Assembly: GCA_005779395.1 (NCBI GenBank)
Contig: SXJP01000009.1
Location: 1 to 58,884 of the forward strand
DNA: 58,884 nucleotides
Direction: 5' to 3'
DNA from: Actinomycetota bacterium
Lineage (GTDB): Bacteria; Actinomycetota; Acidimicrobiia; IMCC26256; PALSA-610
This document shows, piece by piece, positions 27,420 to 36,654 of this stretch (its first letter is position 1; the number at the start of each line of letters is the position of its first letter). A model generated the notes under the pieces. That model did no database searches, was not told the origin of the DNA, and saw nothing but the letters and a program-made list of their open reading frames with translations. Both the position numbers and the translations under genes were made by a program.

Positions 27420-28808
27420 CTACCGATCACGTTGCAGCACGAGTGCGAACATGCCATCGGTGCCAGCGACGTGAGGAAGCAATACGGCACCTCGGCCGGC
27501 TCGACGCCATAGTTCCGAAGGTGGATCTAGCGCCACAAACTCGGGCAACTCCGAAGCAGCAAAAGCATCGACCCCTACTGTCTCGGCGCGAGTCAAGGTA
27601 CATACCGAATACACGAGACGCCCGCCAGGCCTTACGAGACGAGCCGCCTCGACCAACATCGCACGCTGCAGTTCGGCGACCTGAGCGATGAGCGCGCGCG
27701 TCACTCTGAGTCGAGCATCGGGCCGTCGCCGCAACACGCCTAGCCCAGAACATGGCGCGTCGAGTAGCACGCGATCGAAGCCCCCACTACGCAACGGAAG
27801 GTTCCGGCCATCGGCAACGTACGGGACGACAGCGGCGAGCCCGAGTCGTTGCACACCGCGCATGAGGGTCCGCATACGGCCGTCGTGCAGGTCACCAGCG
27901 ACGACGAGACCAGTGTCACCTAGCAACTCAGCGATGGCCGAGGCTTTCCCTCCCGGAGCACTAGCGACATCTGCAATCAGGTCGCCTGCTTCGGCTTCGA
28001 GCAACGCGACGACGGCTTGGCTGGCCTGATCTTGAACGCTCGCGCGACCGTCCACGATGGCACCTAGTTCTGCGAGGTCTCCAGCGCCACGGACTTCGAG
28101 AGCGCTATTGACAAGCTCGCCGTGGCTAGCAGTGCCTCCGGCAGCTTCGACTTCTGCTGCTACCTCATCTTGCGTCGCTCTCAGTGGGTTCACTCTCAAC
28201 GTCGCGAATGGCGGAGTGTTCATCGTCGCGAACGTGGCAGTGGCATCTGCCTCGCCGTAAGCAGCGTCGAGATCTTCGACGACCCATCGTGGATAACAAC
28301 CACGCACATAGCGTTCGGTAGAAGGATCGGGAATACCGCTGTCTTGCACAGACCGCAGTACGGCGTTAACTACGCCCCTGACCTTTTCACCTACAAGACT
28401 GACAGTCTCTCCTACCGCTGCGTGGGGCGACACTCCATGGGTGAGTTGATAGACCCCGAGGCGTAGCGCGCCTCGCACATCGGCGTCTAGCTCTTCTAAT
28501 TCCCAGCGGCAATGCTTGCGCAGACAATGATCGATAGAAAGTTGCTCACGCAATGACCCGTACACGAGCTCTGTAACAAAAGCACGATCCCGGCTCGTGA
28601 ACTGCGTGCGACGCAACATCTCAGGCAATGCGAGATGAGCAAATGCGCCTTGCTCGACCCGCAACACGACTGCTAGCGCTGTACCCCGCGGACTATGACG
28701 AAACTTGGGTTCTTCTGGACGTTCTCCTCGTCTCGAACCGGTGTCGCGGCCGCGGCTACCTGCGCCTACTGGTCGGTCTGGACGTCGCCCTGTCGGCCGT
28801 TCCGCCAC
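27420..28808 (-). CDS. rsmB: 16S rRNA (cytosine-5-)-methyltransferase RsmB-like
   Basis: 462 aa. The N-terminal ~150 residues are a NusB-like RNA-binding domain, preceded by an Arg-rich disordered ~40 residues. The C-terminal SAM domain shows DVASAPGGKASAIAELL, the motif IV DAPCSGLGVLRRRPD and the second catalytic cysteine in YSVCTLTRAE. GTG start with GGAGG at optimal spacing; the first 43 bases overlap the end of fmt. Confidence 0.93.
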   Translation of the reverse strand: MAERPTGRRPDRPVGAGSRGRDTGSRRGERPEEPKFRHSPRGTALAVVLRVEQGAFAHLALPEMLRRTQFTSRDRAFVTELVYGSLREQLSIDHCLRKHCRWELEELDADVRGALRLGVYQLTHGVSPHAAVGETVSLVGEKVRGVVNAVLRSVQDSGIPDPSTERYVRGCYPRWVVEDLDAAYGEADATATFATMNTPPFATLRVNPLRATQDEVAAEVEAAGGTASHGELVNSALEVRGAGDLAELGAIVDGRASVQDQASQAVVALLEAEAGDLIADVASAPGGKASAIAELLGDTGLVVAGDLHDGRMRTLMRGVQRLGLAAVVPYVADGRNLPLRSGGFDRVLLDAPCSGLGVLRRRPDARLRVTRALIAQVAELQRAMLVEAARLVRPGGRLVYSVCTLTRAETVGVDAFAASELPEFVALDPPSELWRRAGRGAVLLPHVAGTDGMFALVLQRDR

Positions 28809-29659
28809 GCTGTTGCCTCCATCGATGCTTTACCTTCCGGTTGCACTTCAATTAGCTGCAAGCCGCCGACAACGGTACCGAGTACCGCGCTGTTATCAAT
28901 CATGCCGGTCGTAGGACCGTCTTCGAGCGGCTCAGCGCGCAACACCTTCAATCTGTGACCATCGATTACACACCATGCGCCCGGACGCGGGTTACCTGCT
29001 CGAACCAGTGCCGCTAGCTTCTTAGCATCGAGATTCGGGTCAAGGCGGAACTCGTCTTTCGTTAGCTTGTTTGCGTATTGGGACTCACCGACTTGCGGCT
29101 CTGGAACGATCGATCCCAATTCGGGAAGGCAGTCAACTAGCAGCTTGGTTCCAATTTCCGTGAGGCGTTTTGCAAGCTCGCCTCCCGTCTCCGACGCGCC
29201 AATCGGTGTCGCCACTCTCGCATATACCGGTCCCGTATCGAGTCCCTCTTCCATCGCCATCAGACATACGCCGGTTTCAGCATCGCCAGCGAGGATCGCT
29301 CGTTCAACTGGCGCCGCACCTCTCCATCGTGGCAGCAACGAGAAGTGCAAATTGACGAAGCCGAGTGGAAGAGAATCCAGAACCCTCATCGGGAGCAGCT
29401 GCCCGAAAGCAACTACGACACCTACGGCAGCATCACTCGCGCCGAGTTCACCTTCGATTTCGCTCGCTCGTGCTGGGCACAGAACACGGAGCCCGAGTTC
29501 TGTTGCGGCTTGTTTCACCGGCGATTCGACCAGCGCCCGACCCCTGCCGCGTTTTCGGTCTGGTTGAGTAACTACGAAAGCGATGTCGTGGCCACCCTCG
29601 ACAAGAGAGCGCAGTGGCCCAACTGATTCTTTCGGAGTGCCGAAGTAGACGACGCGCAC
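28766..29659 (-). CDS. fmt: methionyl-tRNA formyltransferase
   Basis: 297 aa, formylates Met-tRNAi for translation initiation. The N-terminal formyl-transferase fold has the FGTPKESVGPL start, VVTQPDRKRGRGR, VAFGQLLP and the catalytic LHFSLLPRWRGAAP block (Asn replaced by His-Phe context NLHFS retained). The C-terminal OB-like tRNA-binding domain begins near DEFRLDPN. GTG start 12 bp after def, the usual def-fmt pair; the 3' end overlaps rsmB. Confidence 0.95.
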   Translation of the reverse strand: MRVVYFGTPKESVGPLRSLVEGGHDIAFVVTQPDRKRGRGRALVESPVKQAATELGLRVLCPARASEIEGELGASDAAVGVVVAFGQLLPMRVLDSLPLGFVNLHFSLLPRWRGAAPVERAILAGDAETGVCLMAMEEGLDTGPVYARVATPIGASETGGELAKRLTEIGTKLLVDCLPELGSIVPEPQVGESQYANKLTKDEFRLDPNLDAKKLAALVRAGNPRPGAWCVIDGHRLKVLRAEPLEDGPTTGMIDNSAVLGTVVGGLQLIEVQPEGKASMEATAWRNGRQGDVQTDQ

Positions 29660-29671
29660 TTCTAGGCCGCC

Positions 29672-30193
29672 TCAGAGTGCGTGGCTCGGGTCGCGCTGCG
29701 CGCCACCTTCTGTTTCGAGCCTGCGCCATTCGCGTAACGCAGCCTTTCGTGCTACGTCATCGAGACGGTCGAACATCAATACGCCGTCGAGGTGATCGAT
29801 CTCGTGGAGAAAGACGCGACCAAGAAGTTCATCTCCGACTACTACGACCTCGTTACCGTCGATGTCGACGGCCTGAACTGTGATCACTTTGGGCCTGACG
29901 ATCGCGAAGTTCAGACCAGGGATCGAAAGACATCCTTCTTCGTATGTCCACTCGCCCTCGGTCGCGACGATCTGGGGATTGATAAGAACTCTTGGCTCAT
30001 CATCAATGTCGTAAACAAAGAATCGTTGTTGCACGCCAACTTGCGGTGCGGCTAGCCCGACGCCTGGAGCGTCGTACATGGTCGTGAACATTGTGTCGAC
30101 GACCTTCGCGAATGTTCCATCGATATCTTCAACGAGTCGCGTTTGTTGCTTCAAGACCGGGTCACCAAATACGCGTATCGGAAAAGTTGACAT
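29672..30193 (-). CDS. def: peptide deformylase
   Basis: 173 aa, removes formyl groups from new proteins. All three motifs are complete: GVGLAAPQVG, EEGCLSIPG and HEIDHLDG, giving the Cys and two His metal ligands. I chose MSTFPIRVFGDPVL as start; ATG at 30202 or GTG at 30211 would add 3 or 6 residues and place the start next to or over the priA stop. Confidence 0.95.
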   Translation of the reverse strand: MSTFPIRVFGDPVLKQQTRLVEDIDGTFAKVVDTMFTTMYDAPGVGLAAPQVGVQQRFFVYDIDDEPRVLINPQIVATEGEWTYEEGCLSIPGLNFAIVRPKVITVQAVDIDGNEVVVVGDELLGRVFLHEIDHLDGVLMFDRLDDVARKAALREWRRLETEGGAQRDPSHAL

Positions 30194-30203
30194 CGCCCTC
30201 ATG

Positions 30204-32015
30204 CTAGGCACGACTCGGATCCATCTCGACTCGCACTCGTCCTACGAGTCGCGCCGAACCAACGATGTCTGCGAATGCACTAGCTAACACCTCGACGTCT
30301 TGATGTTCGACAAGTGCCCTGCGTTTGTTGTCCGCACCACTCGGGCCCTTTATGACAACAGAGTCACCGAGAACTAGCCGTAGGCCCGCTATAGCTGCGT
30401 CGACCGCTTCGCCGTCCCCTGTCAGGAGAGCCTGCGCCCCGTACGGTGCTAACCCGAACGCTGATCTCTCTTCTGCATCGATGCGCTGTGCCGACGCGAG
30501 ATCGCATTCAAGTATCGCTCTCAGAACCCCGTGATTGGGTACATGAGTTTGGATAATCAGTTGCGTTTGCGAGCGAGGCTGACCAGCGAGAAGTTGTGCG
30601 CATCTCGTGGCAAGCCACAAAGCCTGTTCGTTAGCGCGAATTCTCGGAGCAAAAAGCTCCTGGTCGAAGTCAAGAAGTGCGACTAGCGCCGGGTTCCGAC
30701 GCCGCAGTTCGTGCCGGTACAACAAGGTCTCGGTTCCGACCACAATGTCGGCGGCCGAATCGGGATTGTCTGCGTCGGCGTCGACAGCGCAGACGTTCAC
30801 GGAATTTCCGAGAAGCGCCGCAATGTCGGTTGCGATCCGATCGACGCCCGACCTCAGTAGCCGCGGTTTGGGTGCACCACAATGGATGCAAACTGTCGGA
30901 CGCAGGCCGAGAGCTACCACTTCCGCCGCCTTTTCAGGATCGGCTGGCGACTCATCGCGATCCCATCGCGAGACCTCGCGACACGAAGTGCAGTACATGA
31001 GACGAGCCCTACCGCGACGATTCACCAAGCACAACGCTGGCCGCCCGCTAGCTACGGCGCCGCGAAGGGCTACCACTAGTGGTTCAGATAGCAAGCGCGC
31101 GTTCGGAGCCTGCTCGCCAAGATCTACAACATCGATTCTCGGCCACCCAGCGAGTTGCAAATCCCGCGACCGTTCGACGACGCTCGTCGCGCTGGCTAGC
31201 GCTACAACCGACGGCAGTGGCGATATCACAGAAAATTGCGCACCGACACGCCGTGCTCTCTCCGCTAGAACTTCACGAGCATGCCAGGTCGGCTGACGCT
31301 CCTCCTGCAACGCTTCGTCAAGATCGTCAACGACTACGCATGCACGCAAATCGGGAACAGGAGCAAATACCGCTGTGCGCCCACCGATGACTATGCACCC
31401 GCCTTCGAGACTGCGCTTCCAGCTGTCAGTCCTCAATGCGCGAGACAGATCCGAGTGCCATGCGATCGCTGGCCAGCCGAGCCGACACAACGAACTCACG
31501 AGGGCATCCGCTCGCGCCGTATCCGCAACAAGGACGATGCTGCTGCCATCCTCGCTGAGCATCGACACAACCTGTGCTCGCCTGTCGTCGAGTGCCGGCC
31601 ACCAAACCAGCGGCCGAAGGTCGGACCCGATCTTCTCAGTTTGACCGCTCGGCATTTGCCCCACGACGAGTTTCGTCAGTCCTTGCTGCGGGCTGACAGG
31701 CACGTTGTTGCACGGGGACGCTGCACGCAACACCGCTACGACTGACCCAACGAATCGGCGCGCCGTCCACACGCAAAGCTCAACGACATCTGCGGGCGGT
31801 CCGGCGCTACTCAACCCGGCAATTGGTTTGATGCGCGTTGCAACTACAGCTGACTTGACGTCGGTGGCGGTTACCCACGCGCGCACGCGTCTGCCATGGA
31901 GCAAGACGCGAACGATCGTGCCGACACGAATCAAGCCTGCTAACTCGGCAGGGACTAAATAGTCAAACTCGCGTTCGATAGCCGGAACGTCTGGGACGAC
32001 CCGACATATCTGCAC
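30204..32015 (-). CDS. priA: PriA-like primosomal protein N', degenerate actinobacterial type
   Basis: 603 aa. The N-terminal DNA-binding domain is recognisable (REFDYLVPAELAGLIRVGTIVRVLLHGRRVRAWV). The helicase core is present only in outline: no Walker A lysine motif is seen, and the DEAH position reads VVVDDLDEA. A reduced cysteine cluster (YCTSC and CIHC) remains from the zinc domain. Actinobacterial PriA proteins are known to lack helicase motifs, so it probably acts in replication restart without ATPase activity. GTG start, 13 bp after metK. Confidence 0.85.
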   Translation of the reverse strand: MQICRVVPDVPAIEREFDYLVPAELAGLIRVGTIVRVLLHGRRVRAWVTATDVKSAVVATRIKPIAGLSSAGPPADVVELCVWTARRFVGSVVAVLRAASPCNNVPVSPQQGLTKLVVGQMPSGQTEKIGSDLRPLVWWPALDDRRAQVVSMLSEDGSSIVLVADTARADALVSSLCRLGWPAIAWHSDLSRALRTDSWKRSLEGGCIVIGGRTAVFAPVPDLRACVVVDDLDEALQEERQPTWHAREVLAERARRVGAQFSVISPLPSVVALASATSVVERSRDLQLAGWPRIDVVDLGEQAPNARLLSEPLVVALRGAVASGRPALCLVNRRGRARLMYCTSCREVSRWDRDESPADPEKAAEVVALGLRPTVCIHCGAPKPRLLRSGVDRIATDIAALLGNSVNVCAVDADADNPDSAADIVVGTETLLYRHELRRRNPALVALLDFDQELFAPRIRANEQALWLATRCAQLLAGQPRSQTQLIIQTHVPNHGVLRAILECDLASAQRIDAEERSAFGLAPYGAQALLTGDGEAVDAAIAGLRLVLGDSVVIKGPSGADNKRRALVEHQDVEVLASAFADIVGSARLVGRVRVEMDPSRA

Positions 32016-32028
32016 TTCTTACGAGTCG

Positions 32029-33225
32029 TTAGACGCCAGCGGCAGCGCGGAGCTTCGACGCGTATGGCTCAGTGATCTCCCACGTGAAGCCACCATCGTT
32101 GTCGGTACGCCCAAAGTGACCGTACGCTGCCGTGCGCTTGAAAATCGGTCGACGCAAGTCGAGGCGCTCGATAAGAGCAGCTGGACGCATGTCGAAGATG
32201 TCGCGCACGTACACCTCTAGTTCGTCATCTGCGATGACACCAGTGCCAAAGGTGTCAACAAGAATCGAAACGGGGCGGGCCACACCGATCGCGTACGCGA
32301 CCTGTGCCTCGCAACGCTTAGCAAGTCCTGCAGCAACGACTGTCTTAGCGATCTGACGTACGGCATAGGCAGCGGAACGGTCGACCTTCGTCGGGTCCTT
32401 ACCGCTGAATGCACCGCCACCATGGCGGGCCATGCCGCCGTACGTGTCGACGATTATCTTGCGACCGGTGAGGCCGCAGTCGGCGTGAGGTCCACCGAGC
32501 ACAAACGCGCCCGTCGGGTTCACGAAGATCTCGAACTTGTCGTCGGCGAACTGTTCCGGCAAGCACGGCATGATCACGTGCTCGATCAGGGCAGGGCGAA
32601 TGTCTTTTTCGATCGAGACATCGGGGTTGTGCTGCGTGGAGATAAGCACCGTGTCGAGACGAACTGGTTTGCCATTTTCGTATTCGATCGATACCTGAGT
32701 CTTGGCATCTGGACGCAAGAAACTGATGGCCCCCGACCGACGAACTTCAGCGAGTTTGGCCGAGAGCTTGTGCGATAGCCAGATCGGCATCGGCATGAGG
32801 TCTGCCGTGTCGTCGCAGGCATAACCAAACATCATTCCTTGGTCGCCTGCCCCAACCTCGTCGTACGGGTCTGTCGAATCGGCGCGCTGTTCGGTTGCCT
32901 TGTCGACACCCATAGCGATATCTGGCGATTGTTCGTCAATCGAAACGATGACTCCACAGGTCTTGCCGTCGATCCCGTAGTCACCGTGCGTGTAACCGAT
33001 CGAACAGATGGCATCGCGGGCGATTCGAGAAAAGTCGGGACGTGCGGTTGTCGAGATTTCGCCTGCGACGACACATAGGCCAGTGGTGACCATCGTCTCG
33101 CAAGCGACACGGCCGTGAGGGTCCTCGGCCAAGACGGCATCGAGGATCGAGTCGCTGATCTGGTCGGCCATCTTGTCTGGATGGCCTTCTGTTACTGACT
33201 CAGATGTAAAGACGTGCTTGCTCAA
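32029..33225 (-). CDS. metK: S-adenosylmethionine synthetase
   Basis: 398 aa, makes SAM from methionine and ATP. Typical start [24 protein letters not shown], loop [12 protein letters not shown] and the glycine-rich [20 protein letters not shown] motif are all present. The start codon is TTG with a strong GGGAGGG site. A 10-bp stem-loop precedes it, but no known SAM riboswitch was recognised. It is followed by priA. Confidence 0.97.
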   Translation of the reverse strand: MSKHVFTSESVTEGHPDKMADQISDSILDAVLAEDPHGRVACETMVTTGLCVVAGEISTTARPDFSRIARDAICSIGYTHGDYGIDGKTCGVIVSIDEQSPDIAMGVDKATEQRADSTDPYDEVGAGDQGMMFGYACDDTADLMPMPIWLSHKLSAKLAEVRRSGAISFLRPDAKTQVSIEYENGKPVRLDTVLISTQHNPDVSIEKDIRPALIEHVIMPCLPEQFADDKFEIFVNPTGAFVLGGPHADCGLTGRKIIVDTYGGMARHGGGAFSGKDPTKVDRSAAYAVRQIAKTVVAAGLAKRCEAQVAYAIGVARPVSILVDTFGTGVIADDELEVYVRDIFDMRPAALIERLDLRRPIFKRTAAYGHFGRTDNDGGFTWEITEPYASKLRAAAGV

Positions 33226-33243
33226 TCGCCCTCCCTCGGTGGG

Positions 33244-33274
33244 AGCTAGTCGCCTGGTCCGAAGCGATCTAGCT
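33244..33274 (-). other. stem-loop in the metK leader
   Basis: AGCTAG-a-TCGC pairs with GCGACTAGCT, a 10-bp stem with one bulged A and a 10-nt loop, ending ~18 bases upstream of the metK TTG start. No U-tract follows. It may affect metK translation or mRNA stability. Confidence 0.4.
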
Positions 33275-33303
33275 GTTGGCCTCGAATTGACCGGATACGC
33301 AGG

Positions 33304-34515
33304 TTACGCCGAAGGCTGCACTCCACGCACACTCAAGGTCGTAGCAATTCTGTCAAGAATCTTGTCAGCGACCGCGGTTTTCGACATAAGTGGCAGTATT
33401 TCTTGGGTTCCATCGGCACTCAAGATCGTGACACGGTTGGTATCGACCTCGAAGCCGGCGTCCGATTCGGACACATCGTTGACCACAATGAAGTCGAGTC
33501 GCTTGCCTTTGAGTTTACGTTCGGCGTTGGCGATTACGTCGTTGGTCTCTGCAGCAAAGCCCACAAGTACCTGACCCGCCGCCTTGCGTTCACCCAACTC
33601 AACGAGAAAATCGTGGGTTGGTTCGAGCGGAATGGAGGTAAGACCTTCGGATTTTTTGATCTTGCGTTCTGGCGGAGCGACCGGCCGGAAATCGGCAATG
33701 GCAGCAGCCATGACTATTGCATCCTGATTCGCGGCGACCCCTAGGACTGCTTCTTGCATCTGTGAGGCCGTATCGACGCGGATCACTTGAATTTTGGCGT
33801 CTGTCGGTCGGGTCGTAGTCGTTACGAGCGTTACGGCGGCCCCGCGGCTCGCTGCGGCTTCTGCGATTGCATGACCCTGCTTGCCAGATGACCGATTTGT
33901 GACGACGCGAACTGTGTCGATCGGTTCGCGGGTTCCGCCAGCTGTCACAAGGATCTTGAAGCCATTGAGGTCTCTAGCGATTGAGTTCTCATCTAGCATG
34001 GCGAGCACTCTCGCGACAATCCGATCGACATCTGCGAGGCGCCCAGCTCCTATATCGCCCCCCGCTAGGCGGCCTGATTCCGGATCGAGTAGATGCACTC
34101 CACGCTCGCGAAGTGTCTCTACGTTCTGGCGAACGGCTGGATGCTCCCACATCTCTGTGTGCATCGCAGGACATAGCAGTACCGGAGCGCGAGTGGCCAA
34201 CAAAGTCGCTGTGAGCAGGTCATCGGAAATCCCGGAGGCGTACTTACCGAGCAATTTTGCTGTTGCTGGCGCCACGACGATGAGATCGGCGTTCTGCCCC
34301 AACAACGTGTGTGGTATCGGCGTGGTCGGATCGTCAAAGAGCGAACAACGTGCGGGCTCGCTTCCTAACGCATCAAAAGTGGTCTTGCCAACAAAGCGCA
34401 ATGCATCGTCGGTTAGCACGGGCGATACGAATACACCGGCGTCGACTAGCTGGCGACAAACTTCGATCGCTTTATAGGCTGCGATCCCACCGCTCACGCC
34501 GAGCACTACCCGCAT
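33304..34515 (-). CDS. coaBC: bifunctional phosphopantothenoylcysteine decarboxylase / synthetase
   Basis: 403 aa, two consecutive coenzyme A steps. The N-terminal CoaC flavoprotein (~1-175) has VLGVSGGIAAYKAIEVCR, the VVAPATAKLLGKYASGISDDLL block and CPAMHTEMWEHPAV. The CoaB half (~180-403) starts at LVTAGGTREPIDTVRVVTNRSSGKQG and contains VGFAAETNDV with the lysine-rich K(x)KxxDFIVVND segment. ATG with GGGAG; follows rpoZ by 37 bp. Confidence 0.97.
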   Translation of the reverse strand: MRVVLGVSGGIAAYKAIEVCRQLVDAGVFVSPVLTDDALRFVGKTTFDALGSEPARCSLFDDPTTPIPHTLLGQNADLIVVAPATAKLLGKYASGISDDLLTATLLATRAPVLLCPAMHTEMWEHPAVRQNVETLRERGVHLLDPESGRLAGGDIGAGRLADVDRIVARVLAMLDENSIARDLNGFKILVTAGGTREPIDTVRVVTNRSSGKQGHAIAEAAASRGAAVTLVTTTTRPTDAKIQVIRVDTASQMQEAVLGVAANQDAIVMAAAIADFRPVAPPERKIKKSEGLTSIPLEPTHDFLVELGERKAAGQVLVGFAAETNDVIANAERKLKGKRLDFIVVNDVSESDAGFEVDTNRVTILSADGTQEILPLMSKTAVADKILDRIATTLSVRGVQPSA

Positions 34516-34552
34516 GTTCAGCTCCCTGCCAAGCTCGACGATGTGAGGAGAC

Positions 34553-34885
34553 TCAGGCCGAAATGTCGCCTTCGCCGTCTGCTGCTAAATCGATGGTGTC
34601 TGACGCTGCGCTTTCGTCGGCGGTAGCCGCTCCCTGTTCCGGGATCGGCTCGCCCTCAATCTTGCCTGCATCGATTTCTTCGAGCGCAATTGAAAGTGGC
34701 TTGCGACTAGTTGAGGTGACCTGCGGCGGAACGATACGGCCTAGCCCCTCGCCGAGTTGGTTGTAGTAGTCGTTGATCTCACGTGCTCGCAACGAAGCAA
34801 GAGTGACAAGCGTGAATTTCGAATCGACCTTGCCGAGCAGGCGTTCGACTCGTGGTTGCATCAACGTGGCGCGACGTCTTGCCAT
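34553..34885 (-). CDS. rpoZ: RNA polymerase omega subunit
   Basis: 110 aa from MARRRATLMQPRVERLLGK with AAGGAA upstream; the longer frame is spurious. SKFTLVTLASLRAREINDYYN is the omega signature. The C-terminal 45 residues are acidic and low complexity, as in other actinobacteria. Located between gmk and coaBC, the standard gmk-rpoZ-coaBC order. Confidence 0.95.
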   Translation of the reverse strand: MARRRATLMQPRVERLLGKVDSKFTLVTLASLRAREINDYYNQLGEGLGRIVPPQVTSTSRKPLSIALEEIDAGKIEGEPIPEQGAATADESAASDTIDLAADGEGDISA

Positions 34886-34922
34886 TGGATTCCTTAGAAA
34901 GAGTTGTAGAAGAGTCTCCGGA

Positions 34923-35492
34923 CTAGGTGACGGTCCGGTCTCCAAGGATAGCAACGACTTGCGCAAACGTCCGTTCGAAGTCCTCATTCACCAAAATCTT
35001 GAACCCTGCGCTCGCCGCCTTGTCGATTTCGGTTTCGGCTCGAGCGATTCTTGTCTCAACGTCAGCCGCGTCGTCGCCCCGCCCACGGAGTCGTTCGGCT
35101 TGGACTTCGGCAGATGGCGCGACCAGGAATACGACCTGAGCCTGATCCCCGAACGCCTCCGACACCGCTAGCGCACCGTCTATATCGAGTTCGACCAGAC
35201 AGTCGCTGCCTGACCGAAGAGCCTCAACGATTGGTTCTTTCGGGGTTCCCTTCAGATGCCCGTAAGGCTCAAACCATTCGAGGAAACCGCCGCGTGCAAC
35301 TTCTTGCTCGAACTCCTCACGGCTGCAGAAGTGATAGTGGATCCCATCAACTTCGTCGGCTCTTTGCGGACGCGTTGCCCACGAAACGGACCACCAGAGA
35401 TCGGGTCGCGCAGCATGGAGTCTGTCGACGATTGTCCCCTTACCAGCGCCACCGACACCAGAGATAACAAAGACCTTCGGGTGAACAGCCAT
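34923..35492 (-). CDS. gmk: guanylate kinase
   Basis: 189 aa, phosphorylates GMP to GDP. The P-loop is GVGGAGKGT (~12-20), where many homologues have GPSGAGKGT. The GMP-binding region SVSWATRPQRADEVDGIHYHF and EWFEPYGHLKGTPKEPI follow. The family fold and order mihF-gmk-rpoZ support the call. Confidence 0.95.
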   Translation of the reverse strand: MAVHPKVFVISGVGGAGKGTIVDRLHAARPDLWWSVSWATRPQRADEVDGIHYHFCSREEFEQEVARGGFLEWFEPYGHLKGTPKEPIVEALRSGSDCLVELDIDGALAVSEAFGDQAQVVFLVAPSAEVQAERLRGRGDDAADVETRIARAETEIDKAASAGFKILVNEDFERTFAQVVAILGDRTVT

Positions 35493-35514
35493 GATTCTCT
35501 AAACGAATCGTCGA

Positions 35515-35844
35515 CTAATCGCGAAACTTCTCGAGTAGCGCCTTGCGCTGGTTCGCACCAAGTCCACGGACTCTGCGTGTCTCGGAAATCTCTAGCTCTG
35601 CCATCGTCTTGCGAGCGCGCACTTTGCCAACACCCGGTAGCGATTCGAGGACACTAACGATCTTCAATTTGGAAAGCATCTCGCCGTCTTGGGTCTTTGC
35701 GTCTGCTTCGTCGAAAAGCTCAGCAAGCGTCACAGAACCCATCTTCAAACGATTCTTCGCAACTGCGCGAACGCGGCGAGCGACCGCTGCCTTTTCAAGC
35801 GCGAGTGCACGAGATTCTGGAGTTTGCGGCGGCGGGACAGGCAT
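35515..35844 (-). CDS. mihF: integration host factor, actinobacterial type
   Basis: 109 aa, nucleoid-associated DNA-bending protein unrelated to E. coli IHF. The helix-two-turn-helix core is seen in LESLPGVGKVRARKTMAELEISETRRVRGLGANQRKALL, here listed in parts: LESLPGVGKVRARKTMAEL then RRVRGLGANQRKALLEKF. Preceding ~60 residues match the basic N-terminal helices. Directly upstream of gmk, the usual actinobacterial order; 126 bp separate it from pyrF. Confidence 0.95.
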   Translation of the reverse strand: MPVPPPQTPESRALALEKAAVARRVRAVAKNRLKMGSVTLAELFDEADAKTQDGEMLSKLKIVSVLESLPGVGKVRARKTMAELEISETRRVRGLGANQRKALLEKFRD

Positions 35845-35970
35845 TTGAAACCACTTCCTTTTGGTTGATGACGGTTACTCGAGCTAACGAGTAATACAAG
35901 ATTTTCTGTCGCTAGAAACGCTGGCGTTTGCGAACGCGCGACACTTTACAGGTCGGCCGCTGAACTTCCT

Positions 35971-36654
35971 TCAGAGCGTGTCGATTTCGTCGTAGACCTG
36001 TTGTGCCGCGACCTCTATGTCGGTTGCGTGGGTCACGGTCCTTCCAACGACGAGCACATCGCTTCCGGCGCGCACAGCATCGCTTGGTGTCATCACACGC
36101 GCCTGATCGTTGACATCGCTACCCGCTAGTCGCACACCAGGAACCATCGTTAATAGGCCAGGGTGAAGTGATTTGACCCTTCTGGCCTCGTGACCGCTAC
36201 ACACAACACCACTGCATCCAGCACTCGCTGCCACGCTGAGCCGACCCTCGAAGGCGCTTACATCGGTGTCGCTAGTAAGCACCGTCACCGCTAGTAGGCA
36301 TGGTACTTGAGTCGATGCGTCAGTAGCTCCGCTGTTCGCGCCCTCGACAAAAGCACGCAACATCGCTTCGCCGCCGGCGGCGTGTGCATTTAGAAACTTG
36401 AGGCCGAGCCGACTAAGCACTCGCGCGGCGGCACCAACGGTGTTAGGAATATCGTGAAGTTTGACGTCTAGGAAAACGTCGTACCCGAGGTCTTGTAAGG
36501 TCGTGACTCCTCTGACACCGGCTGCGCTCCAAAGCTCCAGGCCAATCTTGGCTACCCCGAACCAGGGCTGAACGATGCGAGCGGTCGCTACGGCATCATC
36601 GAGGTTGTCGTAGTCAAGCACGATCGCGAGTTTGGAGCGGGTCTGGTCTGTCAT
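35971..36654 (-). CDS. pyrF: orotidine 5'-phosphate decarboxylase
   Basis: 227 aa, last step of UMP synthesis. The catalytic motif VFLDVKLHDIPNTVG is clear, and the phosphate-binding end VPGVRL with SDVLVVGRTVTHA closes the barrel. Start chosen at [17 protein letters not shown], where the ATG overlaps the pyrD stop as ATGA. Last gene of the pyrimidine operon. Confidence 0.95.
   Translation of the reverse strand: MTDQTRSKLAIVLDYDNLDDAVATARIVQPWFGVAKIGLELWSAAGVRGVTTLQDLGYDVFLDVKLHDIPNTVGAAARVLSRLGLKFLNAHAAGGEAMLRAFVEGANSGATDASTQVPCLLAVTVLTSDTDVSAFEGRLSVAASAGCSGVVCSGHEARRVKSLHPGLLTMVPGVRLAGSDVNDQARVMTPSDAVRAGSDVLVVGRTVTHATDIEVAAQQVYDEIDTL

Noticed and set aside
33226..33303. SAM riboswitch in front of metK
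   Set aside because: The gap is only 78 bases and shows a single stem-loop; no SAM-I, SAM-II or SAM-IV core was recognisable.
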